From the NCBI RefSeq assembly GCF_021560035.1, contig NZ_CP074373.1, positions 2,352,001 to 2,416,000 of the forward strand: a stretch of DNA of 64,000 nucleotides, given 5' to 3'. This DNA comes from Virgibacillus sp. NKC19-16 (GTDB taxonomy: Bacteria > Bacillota > Bacilli > Bacillales > Amphibacillaceae). Position numbers and translations under genes: made by a program. This document shows positions 43,839 through 56,265 of this stretch, piece by piece. Below the pieces are notes generated by a model, which ran no database searches, was not told the origin of the DNA, and saw only the letters and a program-made list of their open reading frames with translations. The number at the start of each line of letters is the position of its first letter. Within the stretch, counting starts at the first letter, position 1.

Positions 43839-44660
43839 TTAAGCCAGACCTTGAAAAATCATGCGTAAACCAATAAAAATCAATAAAATACGAAATATCC
43901 ACACAAGGGCTTGTCCTGTCAGTTTTTGATTTACAATCACACCGAGCTTAGCCCCAAGCCACGCACCAGGAATAAAAAAGAAAACATATTCCCATGCAAT
44001 GTGCCCAAGCGCAATATGTGTACTCGCGCCTATGATACTTACAAATAGAATCATAAACATAGAAATCCCTGTAGCAATATGTATCGGAATTCCAAATAAT
44101 AATATCATGGCAGGCACCATAATTGCCCCTCCACCAATACCAAACAATCCTGAAAGTGTACCCACAAATAACGATATGAAGAAAGCCAGCCAGATTGAGA
44201 CACTGTAGATATGAGTCACGCCATTCACATAAAATTCACGCTTTACTCGTCCCTTACCATCCACAGATTGAGATCCCTTTGGCTTCAGTTTTACAAAAAA
44301 TAGGAATGACATCACAATCATGACCAAACCGAAATATAATAGAAAGTTATCCGCATTAAAAAATTGATTTAACCAAGATCCCAACACACTACCTGGAATA
44401 CTTCCTGATAAAAATAACAAACCGGTTTTATAATCCAACCGTCTTATTTTATGATAAGCAATTGTCGATGATAATGCTGTAAAAATCATTGTTACGAGGG
44501 AGATGCCTACAATAGTTTGTGGTGTCGCCCACGCAAAGGAATCCATAAAACTACTCAGAAACAACAAGCTGGGTATGAGGATAATCCCTCCACCGAGGCC
44601 CATTAAACTACCTAAAAAAGCAGTCATTACTCCGATTAAAACACATATGATAAAAACCAA
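43839..44660 (-). CDS. yunE: YunE, TauE/SafE (DUF81) family permease
   Basis: 273 residues with eight helices in two repeats, each opening with a Gly-rich motif: LGSLMGLGGGIILIPSL (about 15) and SGLFGIGGGAIMVPAM (about 170). The family exports or imports sulfonates, sulfite or sulfoacetate; the substrate here is unknown. The start is TTG at 44660 with a weak AAGGG site. It forms an operon with yunD as in B. subtilis. Confidence 0.87.
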   Translation of the reverse strand: MVFIICVLIGVMTAFLGSLMGLGGGIILIPSLLFLSSFMDSFAWATPQTIVGISLVTMIFTALSSTIAYHKIRRLDYKTGLLFLSGSIPGSVLGSWLNQFFNADNFLLYFGLVMIVMSFLFFVKLKPKGSQSVDGKGRVKREFYVNGVTHIYSVSIWLAFFISLFVGTLSGLFGIGGGAIMVPAMILLFGIPIHIATGISMFMILFVSIIGASTHIALGHIAWEYVFFFIPGAWLGAKLGVIVNQKLTGQALVWIFRILLIFIGLRMIFQGLA

Positions 44661-44753
44661 TGGTTAGCCCTTCTATCTTTCATATACTTCTCATCCTATA
44701 TTAGCATTGATTTACGCTGATTCCCATTCAGAGACATTTTAACTTGTTTTCAA

Positions 44754-44780
44754 AACAAAAAAGCCCGCAGACCGCGAGCT
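44754..44780 (-). terminator. Terminator of dapF
   Basis: AGCTCGC...GCGGGCT stem followed by TTTTTTGTTTTG on the minus strand. Confidence 0.78.
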
Positions 44781-44797
44781 CAATTTATTTTATGAAA

Positions 44798-45682
44798 CTA
44801 TCCAATCAAATCTTCTACATTAAGAAAACCACCCAACTCCCCATGACATATATACGAAGCTCTACCTCGCATCCAAACATGCCCATGTTCATCCCATTTT
44901 ACAGTCAAATTACCGCCTGGAAGATGCACAAGTATGTCTTGATTTTGATCAACCAGATCGTTTAATGTAGCTGCTACGACAGAAGCACAAGCTCCTGTTC
45001 CGCAGGCCATTGTAATTCCTGAACCTCTTTCCCATACCCGGTAATCCATTTCTACCTGATTTTTTACATGAACGATCCCTACATTCACACGTTCCGGAAA
45101 TAATCTGGAATGTTCAAGTCTTGGTCCAACCTCTTCTAGCGGTATTTCTTGGACATCATCAACAAACATAATTGCATGGGGATTTCCCATGGATAAACAG
45201 GTTAATTTATATGCTTCTTCGCCAAAGGTATAAGATTCATTAACAGCCGAAGCAAAGGCATCACCTCTCATTGGGATCATGCCTTTTAATAGTTTCGGTG
45301 CTCCCATATCCACAGTGATATATTCTACCGTTTTATTTTTACCAACATCCACATGAACACCTACGATTCCACCCAACGTTTCAATCGTAAAATCAGGTGT
45401 GGCCGCATACATGTGATCATAGAGAAACTTTGCCACACAGCGTAAGCCATTTCCGCAATTCTTCGCTTCCGAACCGTCTTCATTGAAAATCCGCATTTTA
45501 AAATCAGCCTTTTCCGACGTGCAAATAAGGATAATCCCATCAGAGCCAATTCCAAAATTAACATCGGAAATTTTTCTGGAAAGTTCGGGATAGTCCTCTT
45601 CTCGCAATGAATTTTCCGAATTATCCAATTGGTCAAATAAGATATAATTATTTCCTAAGCCATGCATTTTCGTAAACATCAT
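44798..45682 (-). CDS. dapF: Diaminopimelate epimerase
   Basis: 294 residues. The two catalytic cysteines are present: Cys76 in KNCGNGLR and the second in ACGTGAC (about 226). It interconverts LL- and meso-diaminopimelate, giving the cell-wall cross-linking residue and the lysine precursor. Start ATG at 45682 after GGGGGA. It lies 13 bases after dapL, so the two consecutive pathway steps are in one operon. B. subtilis dapF (yutL) lies in the same chromosomal area. Confidence 0.95.
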   Translation of the reverse strand: MMFTKMHGLGNNYILFDQLDNSENSLREEDYPELSRKISDVNFGIGSDGIILICTSEKADFKMRIFNEDGSEAKNCGNGLRCVAKFLYDHMYAATPDFTIETLGGIVGVHVDVGKNKTVEYITVDMGAPKLLKGMIPMRGDAFASAVNESYTFGEEAYKLTCLSMGNPHAIMFVDDVQEIPLEEVGPRLEHSRLFPERVNVGIVHVKNQVEMDYRVWERGSGITMACGTGACASVVAATLNDLVDQNQDILVHLPGGNLTVKWDEHGHVWMRGRASYICHGELGGFLNVEDLIG

Positions 45683-45695
45683 ATTTAATCCCCCC

Positions 45696-46934
45696 TTAAA
45701 AGATGAAAGTTACCGTGCTTAACCGTGATTTGATTTTATCTAAGATACGTTCTTCTTCCTCTATTCCATTTGCTTGAAAGGTTACCGAAAAGCGAATGAA
45801 TGATCCTGCATCATCCCATGGGACAGTTGATAATAACAATTCCTTTATTAAGTATTGGCTAAATTCCTCTGCTGAATGGAATTCTGGTCCGCCCGCGACT
45901 GCTTTTGGAATCCGTGTATATAAGAAAAAGGATCCTTTTGGCTTTTCAACATGAAACCCTGATTCACGCAATACGTTTACTAAAAATGAATGGCGACGCG
46001 AATATTTAGCAGCCGTTTGCTCCGTGATTTCCGGATGTGCTAGAGCATAGGCTGCAGCTTTCTGAATTGGAATAAATTGACCCGAATCATAGTTATCTTT
46101 TACCGTACTAAATGCGGAAATAAGCTTAGCATTTCCTGCGACAAAACCAATTCTCCATCCAGTCATATTGAAGGATTTTGATAAGGAATGCAACTCGATT
46201 CCTACCTCTTTTGCCCCCGGGATAGATAAGAAACTAAGCGGCTTCTCATCAAACACAAGTGCAGCGTATGCCGCGTCATGGATAACAATCAATTTATGCC
46301 TTTTAGCAAATTGGACAACCTCTTCGAAAAATGCCTTTGTTGTCACTGCCCCAGTTGGATTATTAGGATAATTTAAGTAGAGTAATTTTGCCTTTTTCAA
46401 TGCATCATCTGATAATGAATCTAGCTCTGGAAGAAAGCCGTTTTCCTCTATTAACGGTAAACAGACTACCTCTCCACCTAAATATTCTGTATGCGTACCG
46501 ATAACCGGATAGTTTGGTGTCGGCATAATCGTAATATCACCAGGATTAATAAATGCTGTCGGAATCATGGACAAAGCTGATTTTAAACCTATCGCATGGT
46601 TTATTTCTGTCTCTGGCTGTAGTTCACCTACACCAAACACATCTTTCATATAAGTCACTGCAGCATGCTTAAATTCCTCGGTTCCATTGTCAGAATAAAA
46701 ACGATTTTCCGGTTTACCTGTTTCCTCAGCCAACTTTCGTACGACCGCTTGGTCAGCCATTGCATCCGGTTCACCAACACCAAGATCAATTAATTCCATT
46801 CCCGGGTTTGTTTGTATTGCTTCTTTTTTTGCTCTTTTAATCTTTTCAAATTTATATACTTCCTCTTTTAATCCAAATTCAGCCCCACCTATGCGATCTG
46901 CAAAAAGCGCTTGAATATAATCTGTCATCACCAT
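45696..46934 (-). CDS. dapL: LL-diaminopimelate aminotransferase-like enzyme (DapL)
   Basis: 412 residues, class I/II PLP aminotransferase. It has IDLGVGEPDAMADQAVV, YPNNPTGA, the Tyr in DAAYAALVFD, the Schiff-base Lys in SLSKSFNMTGWRIG and the substrate Arg in FIRFSVTF. The whole resembles DapL-type enzymes, which convert tetrahydrodipicolinate directly to LL-DAP. Linkage to dapF supports this strongly. Classical Bacillus uses the acetylated route instead, so this would be an alternative pathway. A general aminotransferase of the PatA type is the main competing reading. Start ATG at 46934 behind GGAGGC. Confidence 0.8.
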   Translation of the reverse strand: MVMTDYIQALFADRIGGAEFGLKEEVYKFEKIKRAKKEAIQTNPGMELIDLGVGEPDAMADQAVVRKLAEETGKPENRFYSDNGTEEFKHAAVTYMKDVFGVGELQPETEINHAIGLKSALSMIPTAFINPGDITIMPTPNYPVIGTHTEYLGGEVVCLPLIEENGFLPELDSLSDDALKKAKLLYLNYPNNPTGAVTTKAFFEEVVQFAKRHKLIVIHDAAYAALVFDEKPLSFLSIPGAKEVGIELHSLSKSFNMTGWRIGFVAGNAKLISAFSTVKDNYDSGQFIPIQKAAAYALAHPEITEQTAAKYSRRHSFLVNVLRESGFHVEKPKGSFFLYTRIPKAVAGGPEFHSAEEFSQYLIKELLLSTVPWDDAGSFIRFSVTFQANGIEEEERILDKIKSRLSTVTFIF

Positions 46935-47040
46935 TTTGACGCCTCCAACCGTTTTGATTTCTTAGTTAGTAGCTTATCATTTTAAAATGATAATGAATTT
47001 AGATCCTTTAGCTAAATATTTGTACTTTTTGTAGGAAGTT

Positions 47041-47083
47041 TATAAATAAAAGAGGCTACCAAGAACGTGACTTGATAACCTCT
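47041..47083 (-). terminator. Terminator of the araC-type gene
   Basis: AGAGG...CAAG/CTTG...CCTCT stem with two mismatches and a TTTTATTTAT tail on minus; it overlaps the stop codon. Confidence 0.78.
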
Positions 47084-47873
47084 AACGTATTTCAGAAGGA
47101 TTATGGCCTGTGTATTTTTTAAATTGCCTACTGAAAAAGTGTAAATCATTGTATCCAAGTGCAGACGCAGTTTCTGTTACTGTCATTCCAGAAAAATAAA
47201 GTAAATGTTCTGCCCGTTTAATCCGGGAATGAACAATATAGGTCTTCACCGTTTGGCCAATAATTTGTTTGAACTTTTGAGAGAAATACCGTTCTGATAG
47301 ATTTGCACGTGCTGCTAAACTTTCAATTGTATGTGGCCTCCCAGGATGTAGTTGAACATAATTAGCAACTTCCCTAATCGTTTCAAGCATATGATTTGTA
47401 CCTTCTAATCGTTCCTTCTTTTCCATCTCTTCTCGAAGAAGCCGAATCAACAGCTGCTTTAAAATTAACTTTGCTTCGATTTCTGTACCATAAGCCTTTA
47501 CTAAAAACAAACGAACATATTGTGTTAATAATGATTCAAAGCTAATCATGTCTTCGATAATCCTGTGCGAGGAGGGCATCTTCTTCAAACTAGCTGCCTC
47601 GTCAACATCAAAATGAATATAAGTTAATACGAGAGGGTTTTGAGGATTATGTGTTGCTGTAGTCTCGTCACCGGGTTTAAATAAAAAACAGTGACCTTTT
47701 TCTATTTGATATGTTTTCCCATTTAATACTAATTCACCCTCCCCACTCCACACATAAAATAAGTCAAAGTTTGGCATAGGCCTGTCCCTTTTTCTCCATC
47801 TCCAATTGGGTTCGCAATGGATCGTAGCGAATGAAGGCTTTAAAATAAAATTATCCGGATTTAGATAAAGCAT
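47082..47873 (-). CDS. AraC-family transcriptional regulator with cupin sensor domain
   Basis: 263 residues. The N-terminal cupin (about 20-90, WSGEGELVLNGKTYQIEKGH then FLFKPGDE) would bind a small ligand such as a sugar. Two C-terminal helix-turn-helix units follow (about 165-263, ARANLSERYFSQKFKQIIGQ and ASALGYNDLHFFSRQFKKYT). Start ATG at 47873 after a GGGGGGG ribosome site. No sugar genes are nearby, so its target is unknown; it is flanked by dapL and the repeat element. Confidence 0.85.
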   Translation of the reverse strand: MLYLNPDNFILKPSFATIHCEPNWRWRKRDRPMPNFDLFYVWSGEGELVLNGKTYQIEKGHCFLFKPGDETTATHNPQNPLVLTYIHFDVDEAASLKKMPSSHRIIEDMISFESLLTQYVRLFLVKAYGTEIEAKLILKQLLIRLLREEMEKKERLEGTNHMLETIREVANYVQLHPGRPHTIESLAARANLSERYFSQKFKQIIGQTVKTYIVHSRIKRAEHLLYFSGMTVTETASALGYNDLHFFSRQFKKYTGHNPSEIR

Positions 47874-47900
47874 TCAGGCCCCCCCTTTATATACTAGGCT

Positions 47901-48187
47901 GTATTCTAAAAGATTGTGGCTTTTAACACAAAAGATATAAAAGATGACATAAGTGCTTGTTGATTTCCGCTCCGGACAGTCGCTTTCCGCGGGCACGGCT
48001 TCAGCCTCCTCGCGGAAGACCGCCGCTGCGGGGTCTTCAGACTCGTGCGGGAGCTAAAGGCTGGTGAGACTCCGCAGTGCGCCAGCTCAAGGAGGCTCAT
48101 CAGCCGCCCTAATGTGCGCGGAATGTATTTCCATAGCAAATCCCTGCTCTAAACCAACGTTTGCAAAAGAATTGTCACTACGTCGTC
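47901..48187. repeat. MITE-like GC-rich repeat, copy 1
   Basis: The element starts TTCTAAAAGATTGT...ACAAAAGATATAAAAGATGACA and ends TTGCAAAAGAATTGTCACTACGTCGTC. The arms are partly inverted (GATATAAAAGAYGACRTARTG type). The middle is GC-rich, with CTTTCCGCGGGC, CAGCCTCCTCGCGG, CTGCGGGGTCTTC and GGTGAGACTCCGCAGTGC, all able to fold. The same blocks recur at 55164-55594 in the opposite orientation. Any open frames in it are shadows. Similar sequence is common in Bacillaceae intergenic DNA as far as I remember. Confidence 0.75.
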
Positions 48188-48392
48188 GTTCAGCCTGGAC
48201 TCCCGGAATTTATAACGAGGTAGTTTACAATTGCCGATACAATAACTTCCTTGCCTCGTTATACAAGAATATGTGTAACGAGGATTTATATGTCTAAATC
48301 CCTTTATAATCACATCTCTTGTTATAAAACAGTGTTTTTTCGGAAATCCAGGTTTCACATCAAATGCGAACTTTTAAAATCAGCAATATAAA
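48188..48392. other. Gap between the repeat and sufB with short inverted repeats
   Basis: ATAACGAGG occurs three times in alternating orientation (about 48212, 48253 and 48275), allowing two competing hairpins. No ORF with signals. They may be part of a larger repeat or a second terminator after sufB. Confidence 0.35.
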
Positions 48393-48421
48393 ACCCCGTC
48401 ACAAACATTGATGTGACGGGG
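48393..48421 (-). terminator. Terminator of the suf operon
   Basis: CCCCGTCAC/GTGACGGGG stem with tail TTTTATATT on the minus strand, 12 bases beyond sufB. Confidence 0.88.
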
Positions 48422-48433
48422 ATTATTATCTTC

Positions 48434-49831
48434 TTATCCAATAGAACCTTCCATCTCATGTTTAATCAGACGGTTCATTTCTACTGCATATTCCATTGGA
48501 AGCTCTTTTGTAAATGGCTCAATAAAGCCCATTACAATCATGTCAGTTGCTTCTTGTTCACTCAGTCCTCTACTCATCAGGTAGAATAACTGTTCTTCAG
48601 AGACTTTAGACACTTTTGCTTCGTGCTCCAATGAAATATTGTCATTATATATTTCATTATATGGAATCGTATCAGATGTTGATGAATTATCCATAATTAA
48701 CGTGTCACACTCAATATTCGAGCGGGCGCCATCCGCTTTACGTCCGAAATGAACAATTCCACGATAGGATACTTTACCACCTTTTTTCGAGATGGACTTC
48801 GAAACAATGGAAGATGACGTATTTGGTGCCAAGTGATGCATTTTAGCTCCAGCATCCTGGTGCTGACCTTTACCAGCCAGTGCGATGGAAAGTGTCATAC
48901 CGCGTGCGCCTTCTCCTCTTAGGAGAACAGATGGATATTTCATGGTAAGCTTGGATCCCATATTTCCATCGATCCATTCCATGGTGCCATTCGCATCAAC
49001 TGTTGCGCGTTTAGTAACCAGGTTATACACGTTGTTAGCCCAGTTTTGGATTGTTGTATAACGGCAATAGGCATCTTTCTTAACGAAAATTTCAACAACG
49101 GCACTATGCAGGGAATTTGTTGTAAATACCGGTGCTGTACAGCCTTCCACATAATGTACAGATGCACCTTCATCTACAATGATTAATGTTCTTTCAAATT
49201 GGCCCATATTTTCCGAGTTAATCCGGAAATAAGCTTGCAGTGGTGAAGATGTGTGAACCCCTTTTGGTACATAGATGAAAGATCCACCAGACCACACTGC
49301 CGTGTTTAATGCAGAGAACTTGTTATCTGCTGCAGGGATTACTTTACCAAAATATTCTTTGACTAAATCTTCATTTTCTTTCAAAGCTGTGTCTGTATCT
49401 TTAAAAATAATTCCTTGTTCTTCTAAGTCTTTTTCCAAGCTGTGATATACAACCTCTGATTCATATTGTGCAGAAACACCAGCTAAATATTTCTGTTCCG
49501 CTTCCGGAATACCTAGTTTATCAAATGTTTCTTTAATTTCTGCAGGAACTTCATCCCATGTTCTTCCTTGTGATTCAGAAGGTTTCACGTAATAAACAAT
49601 CTCATCGAAATCAAGTTCAGATAGATCGCCGCCCCATTGAGGCATTGGTTTACTATAGAAAACTTCCAGTGCTTTTAACCGTTTATCGAGCATCCACTCC
49701 GGCTCTTCTTTACGCTTTGAAATCTCCTCAACGACTGCTTTCGTTAAGCCTCTTTCTGTGCGGAAAACCGAAACGTCCTTGTCATGGAACCCATATTCAT
49801 ACCCTTCCATTTCCGGTATTTCTTTAGCCAT
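48434..49831 (-). CDS. sufB: Fe-S assembly scaffold SufB
   Basis: 465 residues, full length. The core beta-helix motifs are present ([40 protein letters not shown]-type segment; [20 protein letters not shown]). SufB forms the SufBC2D complex that builds clusters. Start ATG at 49831 after GGAGGT. Last gene of sufCDSUB, 64 bases after sufU, with a terminator behind it. Confidence 0.97.
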   Translation of the reverse strand: MAKEIPEMEGYEYGFHDKDVSVFRTERGLTKAVVEEISKRKEEPEWMLDKRLKALEVFYSKPMPQWGGDLSELDFDEIVYYVKPSESQGRTWDEVPAEIKETFDKLGIPEAEQKYLAGVSAQYESEVVYHSLEKDLEEQGIIFKDTDTALKENEDLVKEYFGKVIPAADNKFSALNTAVWSGGSFIYVPKGVHTSSPLQAYFRINSENMGQFERTLIIVDEGASVHYVEGCTAPVFTTNSLHSAVVEIFVKKDAYCRYTTIQNWANNVYNLVTKRATVDANGTMEWIDGNMGSKLTMKYPSVLLRGEGARGMTLSIALAGKGQHQDAGAKMHHLAPNTSSSIVSKSISKKGGKVSYRGIVHFGRKADGARSNIECDTLIMDNSSTSDTIPYNEIYNDNISLEHEAKVSKVSEEQLFYLMSRGLSEQEATDMIVMGFIEPFTKELPMEYAVEMNRLIKHEMEGSIG

Positions 49832-49895
49832 AATTAAAAACCTCCTATTAGATATTCGTACTCATTATGCTTTCGTACGTTAATCCATTGGCTTT

Positions 49896-52842
<2,947 letters not shown>

Positions 52843-52859
52843 CTTACCCCTCCTAACGT

Positions 52860-53651
52860 TTAAGCTTCTTGGCCTTCGCCAACTGTTTCATCTTTAATAC
52901 CTAAATCTTCTTTAATCCATTCATAACCTTCAGCTTCCAAGCGTTTTGCAAGTTCAGGTCCACCTGATTTAACAACACGACCTTGCATCATAACGTGTAC
53001 ATAATCTGGTGTGATATAGTTCAACAAACGTTGATAGTGTGTAATGATCAAGCAACCGAAATTATCGTCACGCAGTTTGTTAATCCCTTTGGAAACTACT
53101 TTTAATGCGTCGATATCCAATCCTGAGTCAATTTCATCCAAGATGGCGATTTCCGGTTTTAGTAGCATTAATTGAAGAATTTCATTACGTTTTTTCTCCC
53201 CGCCTGAGAATCCTTCATTTAAATAACGTTGTGCCATATTTTTGTCGATATCTAAATAATCCAATACACTATCCATCTCTTTAATAAATTTCATTAAAGG
53301 AATTTCGTCACCCTCTTCACGACGTGCGTTAATGGAAGAGCGTAAGAAATCAGATGTTGTTACACCGCTAATCTCACTTGGGTACTGCATACCTAAGAAC
53401 AGACCTGCACGCGCACGCTCATCTACTTCCATTGCCAGTACGTCTTCCCCGTCAAGGTGTACGCTTCCTTCTGTGATTTCAAATTTCGGGTGCCCCATAA
53501 TTGCAGATGCAAGGGTTGATTTTCCGGTACCATTCGGTCCCATTACTGCGTGAAATTCTCCACCATTTATCGTAAGGTTTACACCTTTTAATATCTCATT
53601 ACCTTCAATGGTTACATGAAGATTCTTGATTTCTAGCGTTGATCCTGCCAT
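52860..53651 (-). CDS. sufC: SufC ATPase
   Basis: 263 residues. Walker A GPNGTGKST (38-46), the SufC-type signature FSGGEKKRNEIL and Walker B AILDEIDSGLDIDALKVV. SufC is a soluble ABC-type ATPase that drives conformational change in SufBD. First gene of the operon; ATG at 53651 after GGAGGT. The upstream region has repeats that could bind a regulator. Confidence 0.96.
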   Translation of the reverse strand: MAGSTLEIKNLHVTIEGNEILKGVNLTINGGEFHAVMGPNGTGKSTLASAIMGHPKFEITEGSVHLDGEDVLAMEVDERARAGLFLGMQYPSEISGVTTSDFLRSSINARREEGDEIPLMKFIKEMDSVLDYLDIDKNMAQRYLNEGFSGGEKKRNEILQLMLLKPEIAILDEIDSGLDIDALKVVSKGINKLRDDNFGCLIITHYQRLLNYITPDYVHVMMQGRVVKSGGPELAKRLEAEGYEWIKEDLGIKDETVGEGQEA

Positions 53652-53688
53652 TGTGATACCTCCAACTACTATTATTATTTTATATTAC

Positions 53689-53723
53689 GAATGGGTATGT
53701 ATTCCATTCTCAATCTATTCTCA
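53689..53723 (-). promoter_or_regulatory. Repeats upstream of sufC (possible operator)
   Basis: GAATGG (53689-53694) and CCATTC (53704-53709) form an inverted repeat. On the minus strand TGAGAAT occurs twice, 11 bases apart (53706-53712 and 53717-53723). Their spacing on one face of the helix fits a protein site. A Fur-like or unknown Fe-S regulator is possible; the match to a Fur box is poor. Confidence 0.35.
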
Positions 53724-53831
53724 TTACAATCTTATATCATTTCGAATTTAATATCAACTCTTTTAGGTTTAAAAAAAGCTTGTTTCCTCTATATTATATC
53801 GTTTTTATTTTGGGAGTACAAAAAATAAAAA

Positions 53832-53862
53832 TACTGATGCTCTTATCATAAGAGCATCAGTA
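53832..53862 (-). terminator. Terminator of the small gene at 53.9-54.05 kb
   Basis: A TACTGATGCTCTTA stem with its complement, loop of 3, then TTTTTATTTTTT on minus. Confidence 0.88.
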
Positions 53863-53888
53863 TCAGTTGTACAATTATAAGTTACTTT

Positions 53889-54053
53889 TTATAGTTGATG
53901 TTCTAATTCAGCGGACAGATGTTTACATTGAGCATATTCTTGTTCTCTTCGTTTCTCAACTGCAATGCGTTTATCTAACCTTCTTTCGTACTCGGCATAA
54001 CCAACCTTATTCGATTGCTGCATTGCTTTCTCCATTTCTGGAGTGTAATTCAT
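53889..54053 (-). CDS. Putative 54-residue charged helical protein
   Basis: MNYTPEMEKAMQQSNKVGYA then EYERRLDKRIAVEKRREQEY and a short tail. It is rich in Lys, Arg and Glu, probably one long helix. The ribosome site is weak (a fair AAAGGATGG is too far upstream), but a strong terminator lies 27 bases past the stop, which supports an expressed gene. Not recognised. Confidence 0.5.
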   Translation of the reverse strand: MNYTPEMEKAMQQSNKVGYAEYERRLDKRIAVEKRREQEYAQCKHLSAELEHQL

Positions 54054-54272
54054 CTTTATACCACTATTGATAGTGAACCATCCTTTCGCTTAATTACAAT
54101 AACTAGCTTAACACAAGGATAATTCCCAAAACAAAGTGGGTATAAACGCATCAGAACGAATTATTTTGTATATAAAAGGCTGAAATATACCACTCGCATT
54201 TCTGCATTAACATCTTTCTTATTGCTGGCATATACTATAAAATGCTCCACATTTGCTTGAAATGTGTTTTAA

Positions 54273-55100
54273 TTAGTCATTTCCTCCAACAGGAACAACG
54301 GCTCCATCATATGTTTCTAAAATAAAATCCTGAATTTCTTCCGATTGCAGAACATCCACTAATGTATTCAACGCTTCATTTTCTGTATCTTCCGACTGGA
54401 CTGCAACTACATTCACATATGGAGATTCGTCACCTTCTATAAAAAGTGCATCCTCTAATGGATTTAAATCGGCATCGATAGCATAGTTTGTATTGATCGC
54501 GACCAGTGCATCCTCTTCAGCAAAGTATTGTTCTGGTAAAAGAGCTGCATCAACGTCTGCTGAAAAAGTCAGGTTAAGCGGGTTTTCTACAATATCACTT
54601 ACTTCTGCTTCCACTTTATCCACATTTTTATCTAATGTAATTAAACCTTGTTCTTCAAATAGTGCTAGAACACGACCATGGTCAGCGACAGAACGACTCA
54701 AAATTACCTCTGTTCCATCTTCAATGTCATCAATACTGGAAATATTTTGTGAATAAACGCCCATCGGTTCAATATGAATCCCATCAATGTAGTCAAAGTC
54801 ATAGCCAATCTCTTCTATTTGATTCTCTAAATAAGGAATATGCTGGAAGTAATTTGCATCCAGATTGCCGCTCTCTAAGTCATCATTAGGTAATACATAA
54901 TCCTGATACTGTTCAACGGTAAGAGATATTCCTTCTTCTTCAAGCAGTGGTTTTGCTTCTTCTAAAATTTCCGCATGTGGTGTACTGGACGCTCCAACAG
55001 TGATTTCTGTCGTTTCAGAATCACCTGACGTATCTCCACCTCCACAAGCTGCCAATACTAAAATTACAAATACAGATAAAAACGTTAGCGCCTTCTTCAT
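54273..55100 (-). CDS. metQ: D,L-methionine-binding lipoprotein MetQ
   Basis: 275 residues, NlpA/MetQ family. Lipobox LAAC (Cys about 19) is followed by ITVGASSTPHAEILEEAKPL and YFQHIPYLE. The C-terminal half reads SVADHGRVLALFEEQGLITL. It binds methionine outside and feeds MetNP. Start ATG at 55100, 10 bases after AAAGGAGAG; the frame runs on upstream into the repeat. A 430-base repeat separates it from its transporter genes. Confidence 0.92.
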   Translation of the reverse strand: MKKALTFLSVFVILVLAACGGGDTSGDSETTEITVGASSTPHAEILEEAKPLLEEEGISLTVEQYQDYVLPNDDLESGNLDANYFQHIPYLENQIEEIGYDFDYIDGIHIEPMGVYSQNISSIDDIEDGTEVILSRSVADHGRVLALFEEQGLITLDKNVDKVEAEVSDIVENPLNLTFSADVDAALLPEQYFAEEDALVAINTNYAIDADLNPLEDALFIEGDESPYVNVVAVQSEDTENEALNTLVDVLQSEEIQDFILETYDGAVVPVGGND

Positions 55101-55163
55101 AATAAAAATCTCTCCTTTTATTTTGGCTCTTTTCGTAAGTATTATTGCTTTTAACTCTTCGTA

Positions 55164-55594
55164 GATGATATAAAAGACGACGTAGTGAAAATTCTTTTGC
55201 AAATGCTGATTGAGAGCAGGGATTCGCTACGGAAATACATTCCGCTTTCCGCGGGCGGCTGGTGAGCCTCCTTGTGCTAACGCACTGCGGAGTCTCACCG
55301 AGGTCTCTGCTCCCGCAGGAGTCTCCATGTATTTCCTCCGCTGTAATCAGATTACTGCCGATCTACCGTATTATTCAAACCACTTCACCAGTCCGGGTGA
55401 GCGAAGGGCGGCGACTCCTGCGGGAATAGCACGTGTCCGAAGACCCCGCAGCGGTGGTTTCCCGCGAGGAGGCTGAGGCCGTGCCCTAAGGATGCGCATC
55501 CGCCCTGAGCGATCCCGGACGGCGGCGAGTATAACACATAATGTCGAATTCTATATCTTTTGTCTCAAAAACAAACAATCTTTTAGAAAACAGC
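55164..55594. repeat. MITE-like GC-rich repeat, copy 2, inside the met operon
   Basis: Inverted relative to copy 1. It begins GATATAAAAGACGACGTAGTG and contains GCAGGGATTCGCTACGGAAA, CTTTCCGCGGGCGGCTGG, GGAGTCTCACCG, CTGCGGGGTCTTC in inverse form and GAGGAGGCTGAGGCCGTGCC. It ends TATATCTTTTGTCTC...CAATCTTTTAGAA three bases before the stop codon of the permease gene. It is about 140 bases longer than copy 1. Strong hairpins are likely in RNA. Confidence 0.75.
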
Positions 55595-55596
55595 CT

Positions 55597-56265
55597 TTAT
55601 CTTTTATCTAATTTATTGGAAATAAAGTCTCCAATGAATTGAAAAATGAATACAATGATGACGATTAAAACAGTACAAACTAACACAACATCAAAGTCGC
55701 GTCGCTGAAAACCAAAGAAGTATGCATAGTCACCTAAACCTCCGGCACCAATAACGCCGGCCATCGCTGTATAGCCAATTAAAGCAATTCCTGTAACGGT
55801 AATTCCTGACACCAATGCCGGCATCGATTCCGGCAAGAGCACACGAAAAATAATGGTCCGTGTTTTTGCTCCCATGGATTTTGCCGCTTCAATCACACCT
55901 TTATCTACCTCTTTAAGCGCGATTTCCACGAGCCTGCCATAAAATGGCGCGGAACCGATAATCAATGCAGGCAATGCAGCGGACGGCCCACGGATGGTTC
56001 CAATTAAAAAGTCAGTGAACGGGAATAACAATAAAATTAAGATGATAAATGGAATAGCCCGAAACACATTTACAATTGTAGCTACGATAAAATTAAGAAC
56101 CTTATTTTGCCACATTCCACCTTGTGCTGTCAGATACAGGAGCAATCCTAAAATGATTCCTAAAATAACCGTTCCTAACAGTGCTAACAATGTCATATAA
56201 AATGTTTCATATGTTGCAACAACCAAGTCTTGTACATCCAGATTCGGAAATAAATCAGTCAGCAT
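55597..56265 (-). CDS. metP: Methionine ABC transporter permease (MetP/MetI)
   Basis: 222 residues with five helices and the binding-protein-dependent permease loop AAKSMGAKTRTIIFRVLLPE. MetI-type length. It pairs with MetN and MetQ. ATG at 56265 overlaps the metN end; GTG or TTG a few codons earlier are alternatives. Its stop lies right at the edge of the repeat, so the last codons could be derived from the insertion. Follows B. subtilis naming (yusB). Confidence 0.93.
   Translation of the reverse strand: MLTDLFPNLDVQDLVVATYETFYMTLLALLGTVILGIILGLLLYLTAQGGMWQNKVLNFIVATIVNVFRAIPFIILILLLFPFTDFLIGTIRGPSAALPALIIGSAPFYGRLVEIALKEVDKGVIEAAKSMGAKTRTIIFRVLLPESMPALVSGITVTGIALIGYTAMAGVIGAGGLGDYAYFFGFQRRDFDVVLVCTVLIVIIVFIFQFIGDFISNKLDKR

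Noticed and set aside
47906-48358. Open frames within the GC-rich repeat and the gap after it
   Set aside because: They arise from stop-poor GC-rich DNA, lack ribosome sites and differ between the two copies of the repeat.
55210-55476. 88-codon plus-strand frame in repeat copy 2
   Set aside because: Arg/Pro/Gly-rich chance translation of the repeat; not preserved in copy 1.
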